Program-made: the position numbers and the translations under genes
Assembly (NCBI RefSeq): GCF_009764645.1
Contig: NZ_RWIM01000119.1
Coordinates: 28,279-92,278, forward strand
Origin: Pseudomonas sp. PB106
GTDB lineage: Bacteria > Pseudomonadota > Gammaproteobacteria > Pseudomonadales > Pseudomonadaceae
DNA: 64,000 bases
Reading direction: 5' to 3'
The notes under the pieces: model-generated
The model's input: the letters and a program-made list of their open reading frames with translations, nothing else
Databases searched by the model: none
What the model was told of the DNA's origin: nothing
Shown here: positions 34,207 to 43,474 of the stretch, piece after piece
Layout: each line of letters starts with the position of its first letter
Numbering within the stretch: position 1 is the stretch's first letter

Positions 34207-35096
34207 TGTATCAGAGCCTGCTCAAGTCCCTGAACCGTTTGAACCCGCGCGCGTGGGACTTCATTCAGTTGACCCGGATGGACAAGCCCATCGGTATTTA
34301 TCTGCTGCTGTGGCCGACGCTGTGGGCGTTGTGGATTGCCGGCAAAGGCTCGCCGTCGTTGGCGAATGTGGTGATTTTCGTCCTCGGCGTGATCCTGACC
34401 CGTGCCGGTGGTTGCGTGATCAACGACTGGGCGGATCGCAAGGTCGACGGCCACGTCAAACGCACCGCGCAACGGCCACTGGCCGCTGGCAGAATCAGTT
34501 CGAAAGAGGCGCTGGTGTTCTTCGCGCTGTTGATGGGCGTGAGTTTCCTGCTGGTGCTGTGCACCAATGCGCCGACCATTTGGTTGTCGCTGGGCGGTCT
34601 GGCGCTGGCATTCACCTATCCGTTCATGAAGCGCTACACCTATTACCCGCAAGTGGTGCTGGGTGCGGCGTTCTCGTGGGGCATGCCGATGGCGTTCACT
34701 GCCGAGACCGGTGAGCTGCCGGCGGCGGCGTGGCTGCTGTGGATTGCCAACCTGTTGTGGACGGTGGGTTACGACACCTATTACGCGATGACCGACCGCG
34801 ATGACGATCTGAAGATTGGCGTGAAGTCGACGGCGATTCTGTTCGGCGAAGCGGATCGGGTGATCATCCTGAGTTTGCAGGCGCTGTCGCTGGGCTGTCT
34901 GTTGCTGGCGGGGTCGAAGTTCGAGTTGGGGACGTGGTTCCATCTCGGCTTGCTGGTCGCAGCTGGGTGCTATGCCTGGGAGTTCTGGTACACGCGAGAT
35001 CGCGACCGGATGCGCTGCTTCAAGGCGTTTTTGCACAACCACTGGGCCGGGTTGGCGATTTTCGTCGGGATCGTGCTGGATTACGCATTGCGCTAA
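34206..35096 (+). CDS. ubiA: 4-hydroxybenzoate octaprenyltransferase UbiA
   Basis: A 296-residue polytopic membrane prenyltransferase that attaches the polyprenyl tail to 4-hydroxybenzoate. Both aspartate-rich motifs are intact: NDWADRKVD (first) and [13 protein letters not shown] (second). The ATG at 34206 is chosen because it overlaps the ubiC stop; an in-frame start at 34065 would lie deep in ubiC. Together the pair makes the ubiquinone head group used by the respiratory chain. Confidence 0.96.
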   Translation: MYQSLLKSLNRLNPRAWDFIQLTRMDKPIGIYLLLWPTLWALWIAGKGSPSLANVVIFVLGVILTRAGGCVINDWADRKVDGHVKRTAQRPLAAGRISSKEALVFFALLMGVSFLLVLCTNAPTIWLSLGGLALAFTYPFMKRYTYYPQVVLGAAFSWGMPMAFTAETGELPAAAWLLWIANLLWTVGYDTYYAMTDRDDDLKIGVKSTAILFGEADRVIILSLQALSLGCLLLAGSKFELGTWFHLGLLVAAGCYAWEFWYTRDRDRMRCFKAFLHNHWAGLAIFVGIVLDYALR

Positions 35097-35107
35097 GCGC
35101 AAATCAA

Positions 35108-35197
35108 TGTAGGAGTGAGCCTGCTCGCGATAGCGGTGTATCAGCTAGCGAAAATGCCGACTGATACACCGCTATCGCGAGCAGGCTCACTCCTACA
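35108..35197. repeat. REP doublet, family A
   Basis: Two inverted copies of a roughly 36-base unit (TGTAGGAGTGAGCCTGCTCG and on) face each other around a short spacer, ending with the exact reverse complement. The same family occurs at 51916-52003. Located between the converging ubiA and the secreted-protein gene, it may also end transcription. Confidence 0.9.
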
Positions 35198-35208
35198 AGG
35201 GACCGCGT

Positions 35209-35592
35209 TTACTTGGCTTTGGCGACTTTCCAGGCGCCGTCCATTTTGCCTTCACCGGTCATGTCACCGGCCTTCTTGTCCATCACGAAGGTGTACAGCG
35301 GCATGCCTTGGTAGGCCCACTGCATCTTGCCATCGTCGCGTTTGATGACAGTCCAGTCACCCATCGACTTGTCCCCCGCCGTCGCCATCAACGGCGGCCA
35401 GTTGGTAGCGCATTTGTCGTTGCACATCGACTTGCCACCCGCATCCTTGGCGAAGGTGTACAGGGTCATGCCGTGGTGGTCCGTGAACATCCCGTCTTTT
35501 TCCATCGCAGGATCAGCAGCCAGTGCAAATCCAGGCAGAGTCAGGGCGGCAGCCATCAGCAGTGCTTTAAAGGAAACAGTCATTTGAGTCAT
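35209..35592 (-). CDS. Small secreted protein with COG4315-type repeats
   Basis: A 127-residue protein with a signal peptide ending ALA (about residue 25). Two copies of a short repeat follow: DHHGMTLYTFAKD and YQGMPLYTFVMDKKAGD, with a CNDKCATNWPPL segment between. This is the secreted-repeat family of unknown function (COG4315/PF03640), probably periplasmic. It is divergent from phoB, whose Pho box lies in the shared upstream region, so phosphate control of this gene is possible but not shown. Confidence 0.85.
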   Translation of the reverse strand: MTQMTVSFKALLMAAALTLPGFALAADPAMEKDGMFTDHHGMTLYTFAKDAGGKSMCNDKCATNWPPLMATAGDKSMGDWTVIKRDDGKMQWAYQGMPLYTFVMDKKAGDMTGEGKMDGAWKVAKAK

Positions 35593-35672
35593 GGAAACCT
35601 TCTTTTGTGGTTGTCAGGATTCGGACTTAGAGCTTAGTTCAGGATTTGCACAATCGCTGCCGGACGAAAATA

Positions 35673-35690
35673 CTGTCACACGACTGCAAT
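35673..35690 (+). promoter_or_regulatory. Pho box of phoB
   Basis: CTGTCAC-ACGA-CTGCAAT matches the PhoB-binding direct repeat. A -10 hexamer TCTAAT begins about ten bases downstream, replacing the usual -35, as in PhoB-activated promoters. phoB should therefore be autoregulated. Confidence 0.8.
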
Positions 35691-35743
35691 AATTCCGTTA
35701 TCTAATGCGGCGCAAGACAGTTAAATGACAAGAGGATTAAGGC

Positions 35744-36433
35744 ATGGTTGGCAGGAGCATTCTGATCGTCGACGACGAAGCGCCCATTCGCGAAATGATC
35801 GCCGTTGCGTTGGAAATGGCCGGCTATGACTGCCTCGAGGCAGAGAACTCGCAGCAGGCACACGCCATCATCGTTGACCGCAAGCCGGACCTGATCCTGC
35901 TCGACTGGATGCTGCCCGGCACTTCGGGTATCGAGCTGGCCCGTCGTCTGAAGCGCGATGAGCTGACCGGGGACATCCCGATCATCATGCTCACCGCCAA
36001 GGGCGAAGAGGACAACAAGATCCAGGGTCTTGAAGTCGGTGCCGACGACTACATCACCAAACCGTTTTCCCCACGCGAACTGGTCGCCCGCCTCAAAGCC
36101 GTGCTGCGCCGCGCCGGCCCGACCGACGGCGAAGCGCCGATCGAAGTCGGTGGCCTGCTGCTCGACCCGATCAGCCACCGCGTGACCATCGACGGCAAAC
36201 CCGCCGAGATGGGCCCGACCGAATACCGTCTGCTGCAATTTTTCATGACCCACCAGGAACGCGCTTACACCCGTGGCCAGTTGCTGGATCAGGTCTGGGG
36301 CGGCAACGTCTACGTTGAAGAGCGCACCGTCGACGTGCACATCCGCCGCCTGCGCAAGGCCCTCGGCGACGCCTACGAAAATCTGGTACAAACCGTGCGC
36401 GGCACCGGCTACCGGTTCTCCACCAAGGCCTGA
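35744..36433 (+). CDS. phoB: Phosphate response regulator PhoB
   Basis: A 229-residue OmpR-family regulator. The receiver domain has acidic D10/D11, phospho-acceptor D54 (LLDWMLPG) and the K in TKPFSP. The C-terminal winged helix includes [14 protein letters not shown]. Phosphorylated PhoB binds Pho boxes and recruits sigma70 RNA polymerase under phosphate starvation; three candidate boxes are present in this window. It precedes phoR by 38 bases. Confidence 0.97.
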   Translation: MVGRSILIVDDEAPIREMIAVALEMAGYDCLEAENSQQAHAIIVDRKPDLILLDWMLPGTSGIELARRLKRDELTGDIPIIMLTAKGEEDNKIQGLEVGADDYITKPFSPRELVARLKAVLRRAGPTDGEAPIEVGGLLLDPISHRVTIDGKPAEMGPTEYRLLQFFMTHQERAYTRGQLLDQVWGGNVYVEERTVDVHIRRLRKALGDAYENLVQTVRGTGYRFSTKA

Positions 36434-36471
36434 CCCGACCGCCAGACTCGCAGACAAGGACCGTATTTCCC

Positions 36472-37794
36472 GTGAATCAAAACTGGCATGGCACCCTGAT
36501 TCGCCACATGCTGTTGCTGGTCACCGCTTGCCTGGTGATCGGCCTGATCAGCGGCTATTACGGCTGGAGCCTTGCGGCGGGTCTGGGGATTTATCTGGCC
36601 TGGACGCTCAAGCAATTGCTGCGCCTGCACGAATGGCTGCGCCAGCACCAACCCGACGAAGCGCCGCCCGATGGCTATGGCTTGTGGGGCGAAGTGTTCG
36701 ACAGCATCTACCACCTGCAACGCCGCGACCAACGCGTGCGCGGACGCCTGCAAGCGGTGATCGACCGGGTGCAGGAGTCCACCGCGGCGCTGAAAGACGC
36801 AGTGATCATGCTCGACAGCGACGGCAACCTGGAATGGTGGAACCGCGCCGCTGAAACCCTGCTCGGCCTCAAGACCCCACAGGACAGTGGCCAACCGGTG
36901 ACCAACCTGGTGCGCCATCCGCGCTTCAAGGAGTATTTCGAGCAGGACAGCTACGCCGAGCCGCTGGAAATCCCCTCGCCAACCAACGATCGCGTACGCA
37001 TTCAGCTGTACCTGACCCGTTACGGCAACAACGAACACTTGATGCTGGTGCGCGACGTCACGCGCATCCATCAATTGGAACAGATGCGCAAAGACTTCAT
37101 CGCCAACGTCTCCCACGAACTGCGCACACCGCTGACGGTGATCTGCGGCTATCTGGAAACCCTGCTAGACAACGTCGAAGAGGTTAATCCGCGCTGGAGC
37201 CGTGCCCTGCAGCAGATGCAACAACAGGGCGGGCGCATGCAGACGCTGCTCAACGATTTGTTGTTGCTGGCCAAACTGGAAGCCACCGATTACCCGTCGG
37301 ACAACCAGCCGGTGCAGGTCGACACGCTGCTGCAATCGATCAAAAGCGATGCGCAGCAATTGTCCGGCACGAAGAACCAGCGCATCAGCCTCGAAGCCGA
37401 CGCGAGCATTCTGCTCAAGGGCAGCGAAGCGGAATTGCGCAGCGCGTTCTCCAATCTGGTGTTCAACGCGGTGAAGTACACCCCGGCCGAGGGCAACATC
37501 CGCATTCGCTGGTGGGGCGACGATCAGGGCGCGCACCTGAGCGTGCAGGATTCCGGGATCGGCATCGACAGCAAACACCTGCCGCGCCTGACCGAACGCT
37601 TCTACCGCGTCGACTCCAGTCGCAACTCGAACACCGGTGGCACCGGCCTTGGCCTGGCCATCGTCAAGCACGTATTGCTGCGCCATCGCGCACGCATGGA
37701 GATCAGCAGCGTGCCCGGCCATGGCAGCACCTTCACCTGCCATTTCGCCCCGGCACAAGTGGCCAGTGCACGGACGATCAGCGCCGCTGAGTAA
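36472..37794 (+). CDS. phoR: Phosphate sensor kinase PhoR
   Basis: A 440-residue membrane histidine kinase. Two hydrophobic segments (about 10-29 and 31-50) anchor it with almost no periplasmic loop. A PAS domain (about 100-200) precedes the H-box SHELRTP with phospho-acceptor H215 and an HATPase domain ending in GTGLGLAIVKH. It starts with GTG after an AAGGA site. It signals with PhoU and the Pst transporter encoded about 4 kb downstream. Confidence 0.96.
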   Translation: MNQNWHGTLIRHMLLLVTACLVIGLISGYYGWSLAAGLGIYLAWTLKQLLRLHEWLRQHQPDEAPPDGYGLWGEVFDSIYHLQRRDQRVRGRLQAVIDRVQESTAALKDAVIMLDSDGNLEWWNRAAETLLGLKTPQDSGQPVTNLVRHPRFKEYFEQDSYAEPLEIPSPTNDRVRIQLYLTRYGNNEHLMLVRDVTRIHQLEQMRKDFIANVSHELRTPLTVICGYLETLLDNVEEVNPRWSRALQQMQQQGGRMQTLLNDLLLLAKLEATDYPSDNQPVQVDTLLQSIKSDAQQLSGTKNQRISLEADASILLKGSEAELRSAFSNLVFNAVKYTPAEGNIRIRWWGDDQGAHLSVQDSGIGIDSKHLPRLTERFYRVDSSRNSNTGGTGLGLAIVKHVLLRHRARMEISSVPGHGSTFTCHFAPAQVASARTISAAE

Positions 37795-37904
37795 TCTCGC
37801 ACTAGGCAATCGCCAGGTCAGCCGCTACATTGGCTGACTTGTGCCTGCCTTTCAGGCGCGACCTTTACCTCTCTTGAATCACACGGAACCCGCAAAACTC
37901 CATC

Positions 37905-39245
37905 ATGGACCCTTCCCCTGGCTTGTCCCTCGCAACAATATTCGCCGATTTCGGCATGATTCTTTTTGCTCTGATCCTGGTTTTGCTCAACGGCTTTTTC
38001 GTTGCGGCGGAATTCGCCATGGTCAAACTGCGCTCGACCCGCGTCGAGGCCATCGCTGAACAGAACGGCTGGCGCGGGCATATCCTGCGCACCGTGCACA
38101 GTCAGCTCGATGCGTACCTCTCGGCGTGTCAGCTCGGTATCACCCTCGCCTCCCTCGGCCTCGGCTGGGTCGGTGAACCGGCGTTCGCGCACATTCTCGA
38201 GCCGCTGCTGAGCGCGGTCGGCGTGCAGTCGCCGGAAATCGTCAAGGGTGTGTCGTTCTTCACCGCGTTCTTCATCATTTCCTACCTGCACATTGTGGTC
38301 GGCGAGCTGGCCCCGAAATCCTGGGCGATCCGCAAACCCGAGCTGCTGTCGCTGTGGACGGCGGTGCCGCTGTACCTGTTCTACTGGGCGATGTACCCGG
38401 CGATCTACCTGCTCAACGCCAGCGCCAACGCGATTCTGCGGATCGCCGGCCAGGGCGAACCCGGCCCGCACCACGAACACCATTACAGCCGCGAAGAACT
38501 GAAACTGATCCTGCACTCCAGCCGTGGCCAGGATCCGAGCGATCAGGGCATGCGCGTTCTGGCGTCGGCGGTGGAAATGGGCGAGCTGGAAGTGGTCGAC
38601 TGGGCCAACTCCCGCGAAGACCTGATCACGCTGGAATTCAACGCGCCGCTGAAAGAAATCCTGGCGATGTTCCGTCGCCACAAGTTCAGCCGTTATCCGG
38701 TGTACGACAGCGAGCGCCAGGAATTCGTCGGCCTGCTGCACATCAAGGATCTGCTGCTGGAACTGGCGGCGCTGGATCACATTCCCGAGTCGTTCAACCT
38801 GGCTGAACTGACCCGTCCGCTGGAGCGCGTGTCGCGCCATATGCCGCTGTCGCAGTTGCTGGAGCAGTTCCGTAAGGGCGGCTCGCACTTCGCTGTGGTC
38901 GAGGAGGCTGACGGCAACATCATCGGCTACCTGACCATGGAAGACGTACTGGAAGTGCTGGTCGGCGATATTCAGGACGAACACCGCAAGGCTGAGCGCG
39001 GGATCCTCGCCTATCAGCCGGGCAAGCTCCTGGTGCGTGGCGACACGCCGCTGTTCAAGGTTGAACGCCTGCTGGGCATCGACCTCGACCACATCGAAGC
39101 GGAAACCCTCGCCGGGCTGATCTACGAAACCCTGAAACGGGTGCCGGAAGAGGAAGAAGTGCTGGAAGTCGAAGGTCTGCGCATCATCATCAAGAAGATG
39201 AAAGGGCCGAAGATTGTGCTGGCGAAGGTGTTGATGCTGGATTAA
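37905..39245 (+). CDS. CNNM/CorC-type membrane protein (hemolysin family)
   Basis: A 446-residue protein. The N-terminal DUF21 (CNNM) domain has about four hydrophobic segments (LILVLLNGFFVAAEFAMVKL; SFFTAFFIISYLHIVVGE). It is followed by a CBS pair (YPVYDSERQEFVGLLHIKD; VVEEADGNIIGYLTMEDVLE) and a C-terminal CorC_HlyC domain. Relatives take part in magnesium or other divalent-cation export or homeostasis; the hemolysin label is historical. The order after phoR matches P. aeruginosa PA5362 (recalled). Confidence 0.9.
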   Translation: MDPSPGLSLATIFADFGMILFALILVLLNGFFVAAEFAMVKLRSTRVEAIAEQNGWRGHILRTVHSQLDAYLSACQLGITLASLGLGWVGEPAFAHILEPLLSAVGVQSPEIVKGVSFFTAFFIISYLHIVVGELAPKSWAIRKPELLSLWTAVPLYLFYWAMYPAIYLLNASANAILRIAGQGEPGPHHEHHYSREELKLILHSSRGQDPSDQGMRVLASAVEMGELEVVDWANSREDLITLEFNAPLKEILAMFRRHKFSRYPVYDSERQEFVGLLHIKDLLLELAALDHIPESFNLAELTRPLERVSRHMPLSQLLEQFRKGGSHFAVVEEADGNIIGYLTMEDVLEVLVGDIQDEHRKAERGILAYQPGKLLVRGDTPLFKVERLLGIDLDHIEAETLAGLIYETLKRVPEEEEVLEVEGLRIIIKKMKGPKIVLAKVLMLD

Positions 39246-39275
39246 TGGCTAGGCGGGAAACTGCATTGCCTGCTT

Positions 39276-39352
39276 AAAAGATCGCAGCCTTCGGCAGCTC
39301 CTACAGGGATCGCATTCCAAATGTAGGAGCTGCCGCAGGCTGCGATCTTTTG
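39276..39352. repeat. REP doublet, family B
   Basis: Inverted copies of AAAAGATCGCAGCC...GGCAGCTCCTACA around a short spacer. Further family B doublets lie at 40359 and 63910, and a lone half at 57597. It lies between convergent genes and can form a strong hairpin at the ends of both transcripts. Confidence 0.9.
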
Positions 39353-39362
39353 CTTTTAAGGT

Positions 39363-40265
39363 TCACTGTTTGCCCAACGCAAAGTTGGGCAACGCCCCCA
39401 GCGGCTGTACGAACTGATACGGGATCGACACCAGCCCCTCCCCCGTATTGCGCTGCACCACAAAGTGCAGGTGCGGGCCGCTGCTGTTGCCGGTGTTACC
39501 CGATAGCGCCAACGGACTGCCCACCGCCACCCGTTGACCTTCGCGTACGCTCACCGAGCCTTGCTTGAGGTGCAGGTACACGCCCATCGTGCCGTCGTCA
39601 TGCAGCACCCGCACAAAATTGCCGGACGCATCCGAACCGCGCCCACTCTGTGAATTCTCGGTTTTCACCACCACCCCCGCTCGCGCAGCAATGATCGGCG
39701 TGCCCACCGGCATGGCGATGTCCATGGCATAGCGATTCTTCGGCCCATAGTGGCTGTATTGGCCGTTGGCGCCCTGACTCAGACGGAACGGCCCGCCACG
39801 CCACGGCAGCGGATAGCGATAGCCCTGCGCGATGCCAGCGGGGTCGCCGAGGGAATAGTGAAATTGTGGCGTGTACACCAATGGCTGCTTGCCGGACACC
39901 GCCGTCAGCAACGCCAACCGTGTATTGCTGCGCGCGGGCAGCACCCGGTGAATGGTTTGCGCCGGCGCGCCGCGCACATTGCTCAGGCCGGTGAATGCCA
40001 GAGCGATTTTGACCGGCGCATACAGATCGTTGCGCACGAACACCACGTCGGTGCCCTTCTGCTTTTTGATATCGAGGTACACCTGGCGCTCCAGGCGTTC
40101 GACCATGCGGTCCTGAAAGACGAACACCTGCGCGCCTTTGCTCGGCCGGTCACTGTACGACACCACGCCGTTGGCATCGGTGGATTTGTAAATAGTCATG
40201 GCCACAGCCGAGGTGCAGGCCATGAACAGACCACAGAAAAACAGCAGGCGCGCGAGCATGGGCAA
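39363..40265 (-). CDS. Periplasmic M23-family peptidase with DUF4124 domain
   Basis: A 300-residue protein with a signal peptide ending SAVA. A DUF4124-like segment follows (IYKSTDANGVVSYSDRPS), and an M23 (LytM) domain occupies the second half. The zinc motif HLHF is present (GPHLHFVVQ), with YLHLKQG before it. The first ligand region reads SHYGPKNRYAMDIAMP, where the usual HxxxD histidine is replaced and the upstream SH may serve. It probably cuts peptidoglycan cross-links or activates amidases. It corresponds to PA5363 by order. Confidence 0.88.
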   Translation of the reverse strand: MPMLARLLFFCGLFMACTSAVAMTIYKSTDANGVVSYSDRPSKGAQVFVFQDRMVERLERQVYLDIKKQKGTDVVFVRNDLYAPVKIALAFTGLSNVRGAPAQTIHRVLPARSNTRLALLTAVSGKQPLVYTPQFHYSLGDPAGIAQGYRYPLPWRGGPFRLSQGANGQYSHYGPKNRYAMDIAMPVGTPIIAARAGVVVKTENSQSGRGSDASGNFVRVLHDDGTMGVYLHLKQGSVSVREGQRVAVGSPLALSGNTGNSSGPHLHFVVQRNTGEGLVSIPYQFVQPLGALPNFALGKQ

Positions 40266-40358
40266 GAGTCTGTCGAAAGGGAGGCCTGGAAAAGAGCCTA
40301 GCAGGTGAAGCAGACCAGGCTAGTCGACAGATGTTTCAATTTGCCCAGCGCACAAAGC

Positions 40359-40434
40359 AAAAGATCGCAGCCTTCGGCAGCTCCTACAGAGAAATGCATT
40401 CCAATGTAGGAGCTGCCGCAGGCTGCGATCTTTT
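40359..40434. repeat. REP doublet, family B
   Basis: A second family B doublet, nearly identical to that at 39276. It lies between the M23 peptidase gene and the response regulator (gap 40266-40446), which otherwise holds only the presumed peptidase promoter. Confidence 0.9.
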
Positions 40435-40446
40435 CACAGACGCCGA

Positions 40447-41400
40447 TCAAGCGCCCGGAACGAAGTGCTTCTGCGCCGTGCCGCGAGCGATCAGGCGGGA
40501 GATGTAGTCGAGTTTCTGCGCGTCCTGATCGACAAAGCGGAAGGTCAGTTGCAGCCAGTCGCTGTCGGCTTTCTGCTCATGCGCAACGATGGCATGCAGG
40601 TAACCGTTGAGACGGGCAATTTCGGCGTTGTCGCCCTGCTCCAGGTCGAGCACGGCGCTGTCGAGGATCTGCGGCAGGGTCTCGGTGCGTTTGATCACCA
40701 GCAGCGCTTCCTTGATGCTCAGCGCTTTGATTACGCATTGCTGGTTGCCGCTCGGCAGACGCAATTGACCCTGACCACGACCACCGGCCGGCGCTTTCGA
40801 CGCGGCTGGGGCTTGAACCGGTGGGCTGTTGAGCAAACCACGGGACGGCGCAGCGGCTGGCGCAGGTGCGGCAGCGGCGGGTTTGGCAAACGGGTTCACC
40901 GCAGCAGCAGGGGCGCCACCAACGACGGCGGGCTTGCCACCCGTCAACGCGCTCAGGGAATCGTTGCCGAACGCCGAGTTCATTTTGGTCGGCGCGCTGT
41001 TCATCAGGGTGTCGAGCTTGCCGACCTTGTTCAGCGCCTGCTTGACCTTGGTCAGCAGTTGCTCGTTGGTGAACGGCTTGCTGACGTAGCCGGAAACGCC
41101 GGCCTGAATCGCCTGTACGACGTTTTCTTTATCGCCACGGCTGGTGACCATGACGAATGGCATGGTCTTGAGGTTGTCTTGCTCGCGGCACCAGGTCAGC
41201 AGTTCAAGACCGGACATTTCCGGCATTTCCCAATCGCACAGGACCAGGTCGAACGCCTCTCTGGCCAGCATGGCCTGGGCCTTTTTGCCGTTGATGGCGT
41301 CCTCGGTGCGGATCCCCGGGAAGTAATTACGCAGGCACTTTTTCACCAGGTCACGAATGAACGAAGCATCGTCCACGACCAACACACTGATCTTGCTCAT
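40447..41400 (-). CDS. Response regulator with PilZ-like C-terminal domain
   Basis: A 317-residue protein. The receiver domain (1-120) has D10/D11, phospho-acceptor D56 (LCDWEMPEMSG) and a conserved lysine in SKPFTNE. An Ala/Pro-rich linker (about 140-215) leads to a C-terminal domain (LPSGNQQCVIKALSIKEALLV) resembling degenerate PilZ domains. No DNA-binding or enzymatic output domain is present, so it probably acts by protein contact. It lies where PA5364 is found in P. aeruginosa (recalled). The cognate kinase is not in the window. Confidence 0.8.
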   Translation of the reverse strand: MSKISVLVVDDASFIRDLVKKCLRNYFPGIRTEDAINGKKAQAMLAREAFDLVLCDWEMPEMSGLELLTWCREQDNLKTMPFVMVTSRGDKENVVQAIQAGVSGYVSKPFTNEQLLTKVKQALNKVGKLDTLMNSAPTKMNSAFGNDSLSALTGGKPAVVGGAPAAAVNPFAKPAAAAPAPAAAPSRGLLNSPPVQAPAASKAPAGGRGQGQLRLPSGNQQCVIKALSIKEALLVIKRTETLPQILDSAVLDLEQGDNAEIARLNGYLHAIVAHEQKADSDWLQLTFRFVDQDAQKLDYISRLIARGTAQKHFVPGA

Positions 41401-41534
41401 CCAACACCCCTATTAAAATCCCGGCAAGCATAACGCTGGCTGATGGCACATTGCCAAAACTCTTCAGTCACGCCGGGACTTTTCGTTCGCGGGTGCTGCT
41501 TTTTAATTCGATCTGCCTTGTGAAAAGCAGAAAC

Positions 41535-41566
41535 AAAAACGCCCGGCCAAAGGGCCGGGCGCTTTT
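41535..41566 (-). terminator. Intrinsic terminator after phoU
   Basis: On the minus strand a GCGCCCGGCC / GGCCGGGCG stem with a CTTT loop is followed by a T-run, 12 bases after the phoU stop. It ends the pst-phoU operon. It is partly symmetrical but no gene faces it closely from the left. Confidence 0.85.
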
Positions 41567-41577
41567 CTCAGGCAATC

Positions 41578-42339
41578 TTACTTATCGTCAGCATCGCCCG
41601 GAACATTAGCGGTTTCGCCGCTTGTGCCTTCAACTTCTTCTTTCATGCGCTTGAGGCCCATGTGGCGCACGTCGGTGCCGCGCACCAGATAGATGACCAA
41701 TTCGGAGATGTTGCGCGCGTGGTCACCAATCCGCTCCAGCGAACGCAGCACCCAGATGATGCTCAAGACCCGCGAGATAGAGCGCGGGTCTTCCATCATG
41801 TAGGTCGCCAGCTCACGCAGCGCGGTCTTGTATTCGCGGTCGATGATCTTGTCGTACTGCGCCACCGACAACGCCAGGTCGGCGTCGAAACGGGCAAACG
41901 CGTCCAGCGCATCGCGAACCATGTTGCGCACCTGATCGCCAATGTGACGAACCTCGACGTAACCGCGCGGCGCTTCGCCTTCTTCGCACAGCTGAATGGC
42001 GCGGCGGGCGATCTTGGTCGCTTCGTCGCCAATACGCTCCAGGTCGATCACCGACTTGGAGATGCTGATGATCAAACGCAGGTCGGACGCCGCCGGCTGA
42101 CGACGGGCGAGAATGCGCAGGCATTCTTCGTCGATGTTGCGTTCCATCTGGTTGATCTGGTCATCGATCTCGCGCACCTGCTGAGCCAGACCGGAATCGG
42201 CCTCGATCAGCGCGGTCACGGCGTCGTTGACCTGCTTCTCCACCAGCCCGCCCATGGCCAGGAGGTGGCTGCGCACTTCCTCAAGCTCGGCGTTGAACTG
42301 CGCGGAAATGTGATGAGTAAGGCCTTCTTTAGAAATCAT
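41578..42339 (-). CDS. phoU: Phosphate signalling protein PhoU
   Basis: A 253-residue, two-bundle helical protein with metal-cluster motifs (EIDDQINQME; DRIGDEATKIAR-type repeats seen as LERIGDEATK and LERIGDHARN). PhoU represses PhoR kinase activity when phosphate flows through Pst. The ATG at 42339 gives the normal length; the in-frame codon at 42369 lies in the repeat region and is rejected. It ends the pst operon and is separated from pstB by a repetitive spacer. Confidence 0.96.
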   Translation of the reverse strand: MISKEGLTHHISAQFNAELEEVRSHLLAMGGLVEKQVNDAVTALIEADSGLAQQVREIDDQINQMERNIDEECLRILARRQPAASDLRLIISISKSVIDLERIGDEATKIARRAIQLCEEGEAPRGYVEVRHIGDQVRNMVRDALDAFARFDADLALSVAQYDKIIDREYKTALRELATYMMEDPRSISRVLSIIWVLRSLERIGDHARNISELVIYLVRGTDVRHMGLKRMKEEVEGTSGETANVPGDADDK

Positions 42340-42356
42340 TGTTCGCTCCGCGAAAG

Positions 42357-42450
42357 TTGCAAGCTTCAAGCTGCAAGCTTCAAGCAGTTATGTATAAGTC
42401 CTGATATCGCACGCTTCTTTCTTGCCGCTCGCAGCTTGAAGCTCGCGGCT
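42357..42450. repeat. AGCTTGAAGCT repeat cluster between pstB and phoU
   Basis: The spacer holds several direct and inverted copies of GCTTCAAGCTGCAAGCTTC-like sequence, with the inverse AGCTTGAAGCT near its right end. It is a REP-like palindromic unit distinct from the other families here. It sits inside an operon, so it may trim or stabilise the 3' end of the pst mRNA relative to phoU. Confidence 0.75.
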
Positions 42451-42456
42451 GTACGG

Positions 42457-43290
<834 letters not shown>

Positions 43291-43375
43291 GGGAGGCTCC
43301 CTGTGCTAACAAAATTCGGTTTGTTGAACCGCTGGCCAAACCAGCGGGTAACGCAAATTCAGTTTTCGTCGCGGT

Positions 43376-43468
43376 CCCTGTGGGAGCTGGCTTGCCAGCG
43401 ATGGCATCACTGCGGTGTAACTGAAACACCGCGTCGTCTGCATCGCTGGCAAGCCAGCTCCCACAGGG
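43376..43468. repeat. REP doublet, family C
   Basis: Inverted copies of CCCTGTGGGAGCTGGCTTGC, continuing CAGCGATGG, around a short spacer. The same family occurs at 54816 and 60718. Here it fills the spacer between pstA and pstB. Confidence 0.9.
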
Positions 43469-43474
43469 TTTGTG

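Noticed and set aside
35108..35197. Repeats as a possible CRISPR array
   Set aside because: They are inverted pairs scattered singly between genes, not regularly spaced direct repeats, and no cas genes are present.
37818..39092. 424-codon leftward frame opposite the CNNM/CorC gene
   Set aside because: Shadow frame; the forward gene has clear DUF21 and CBS domains.
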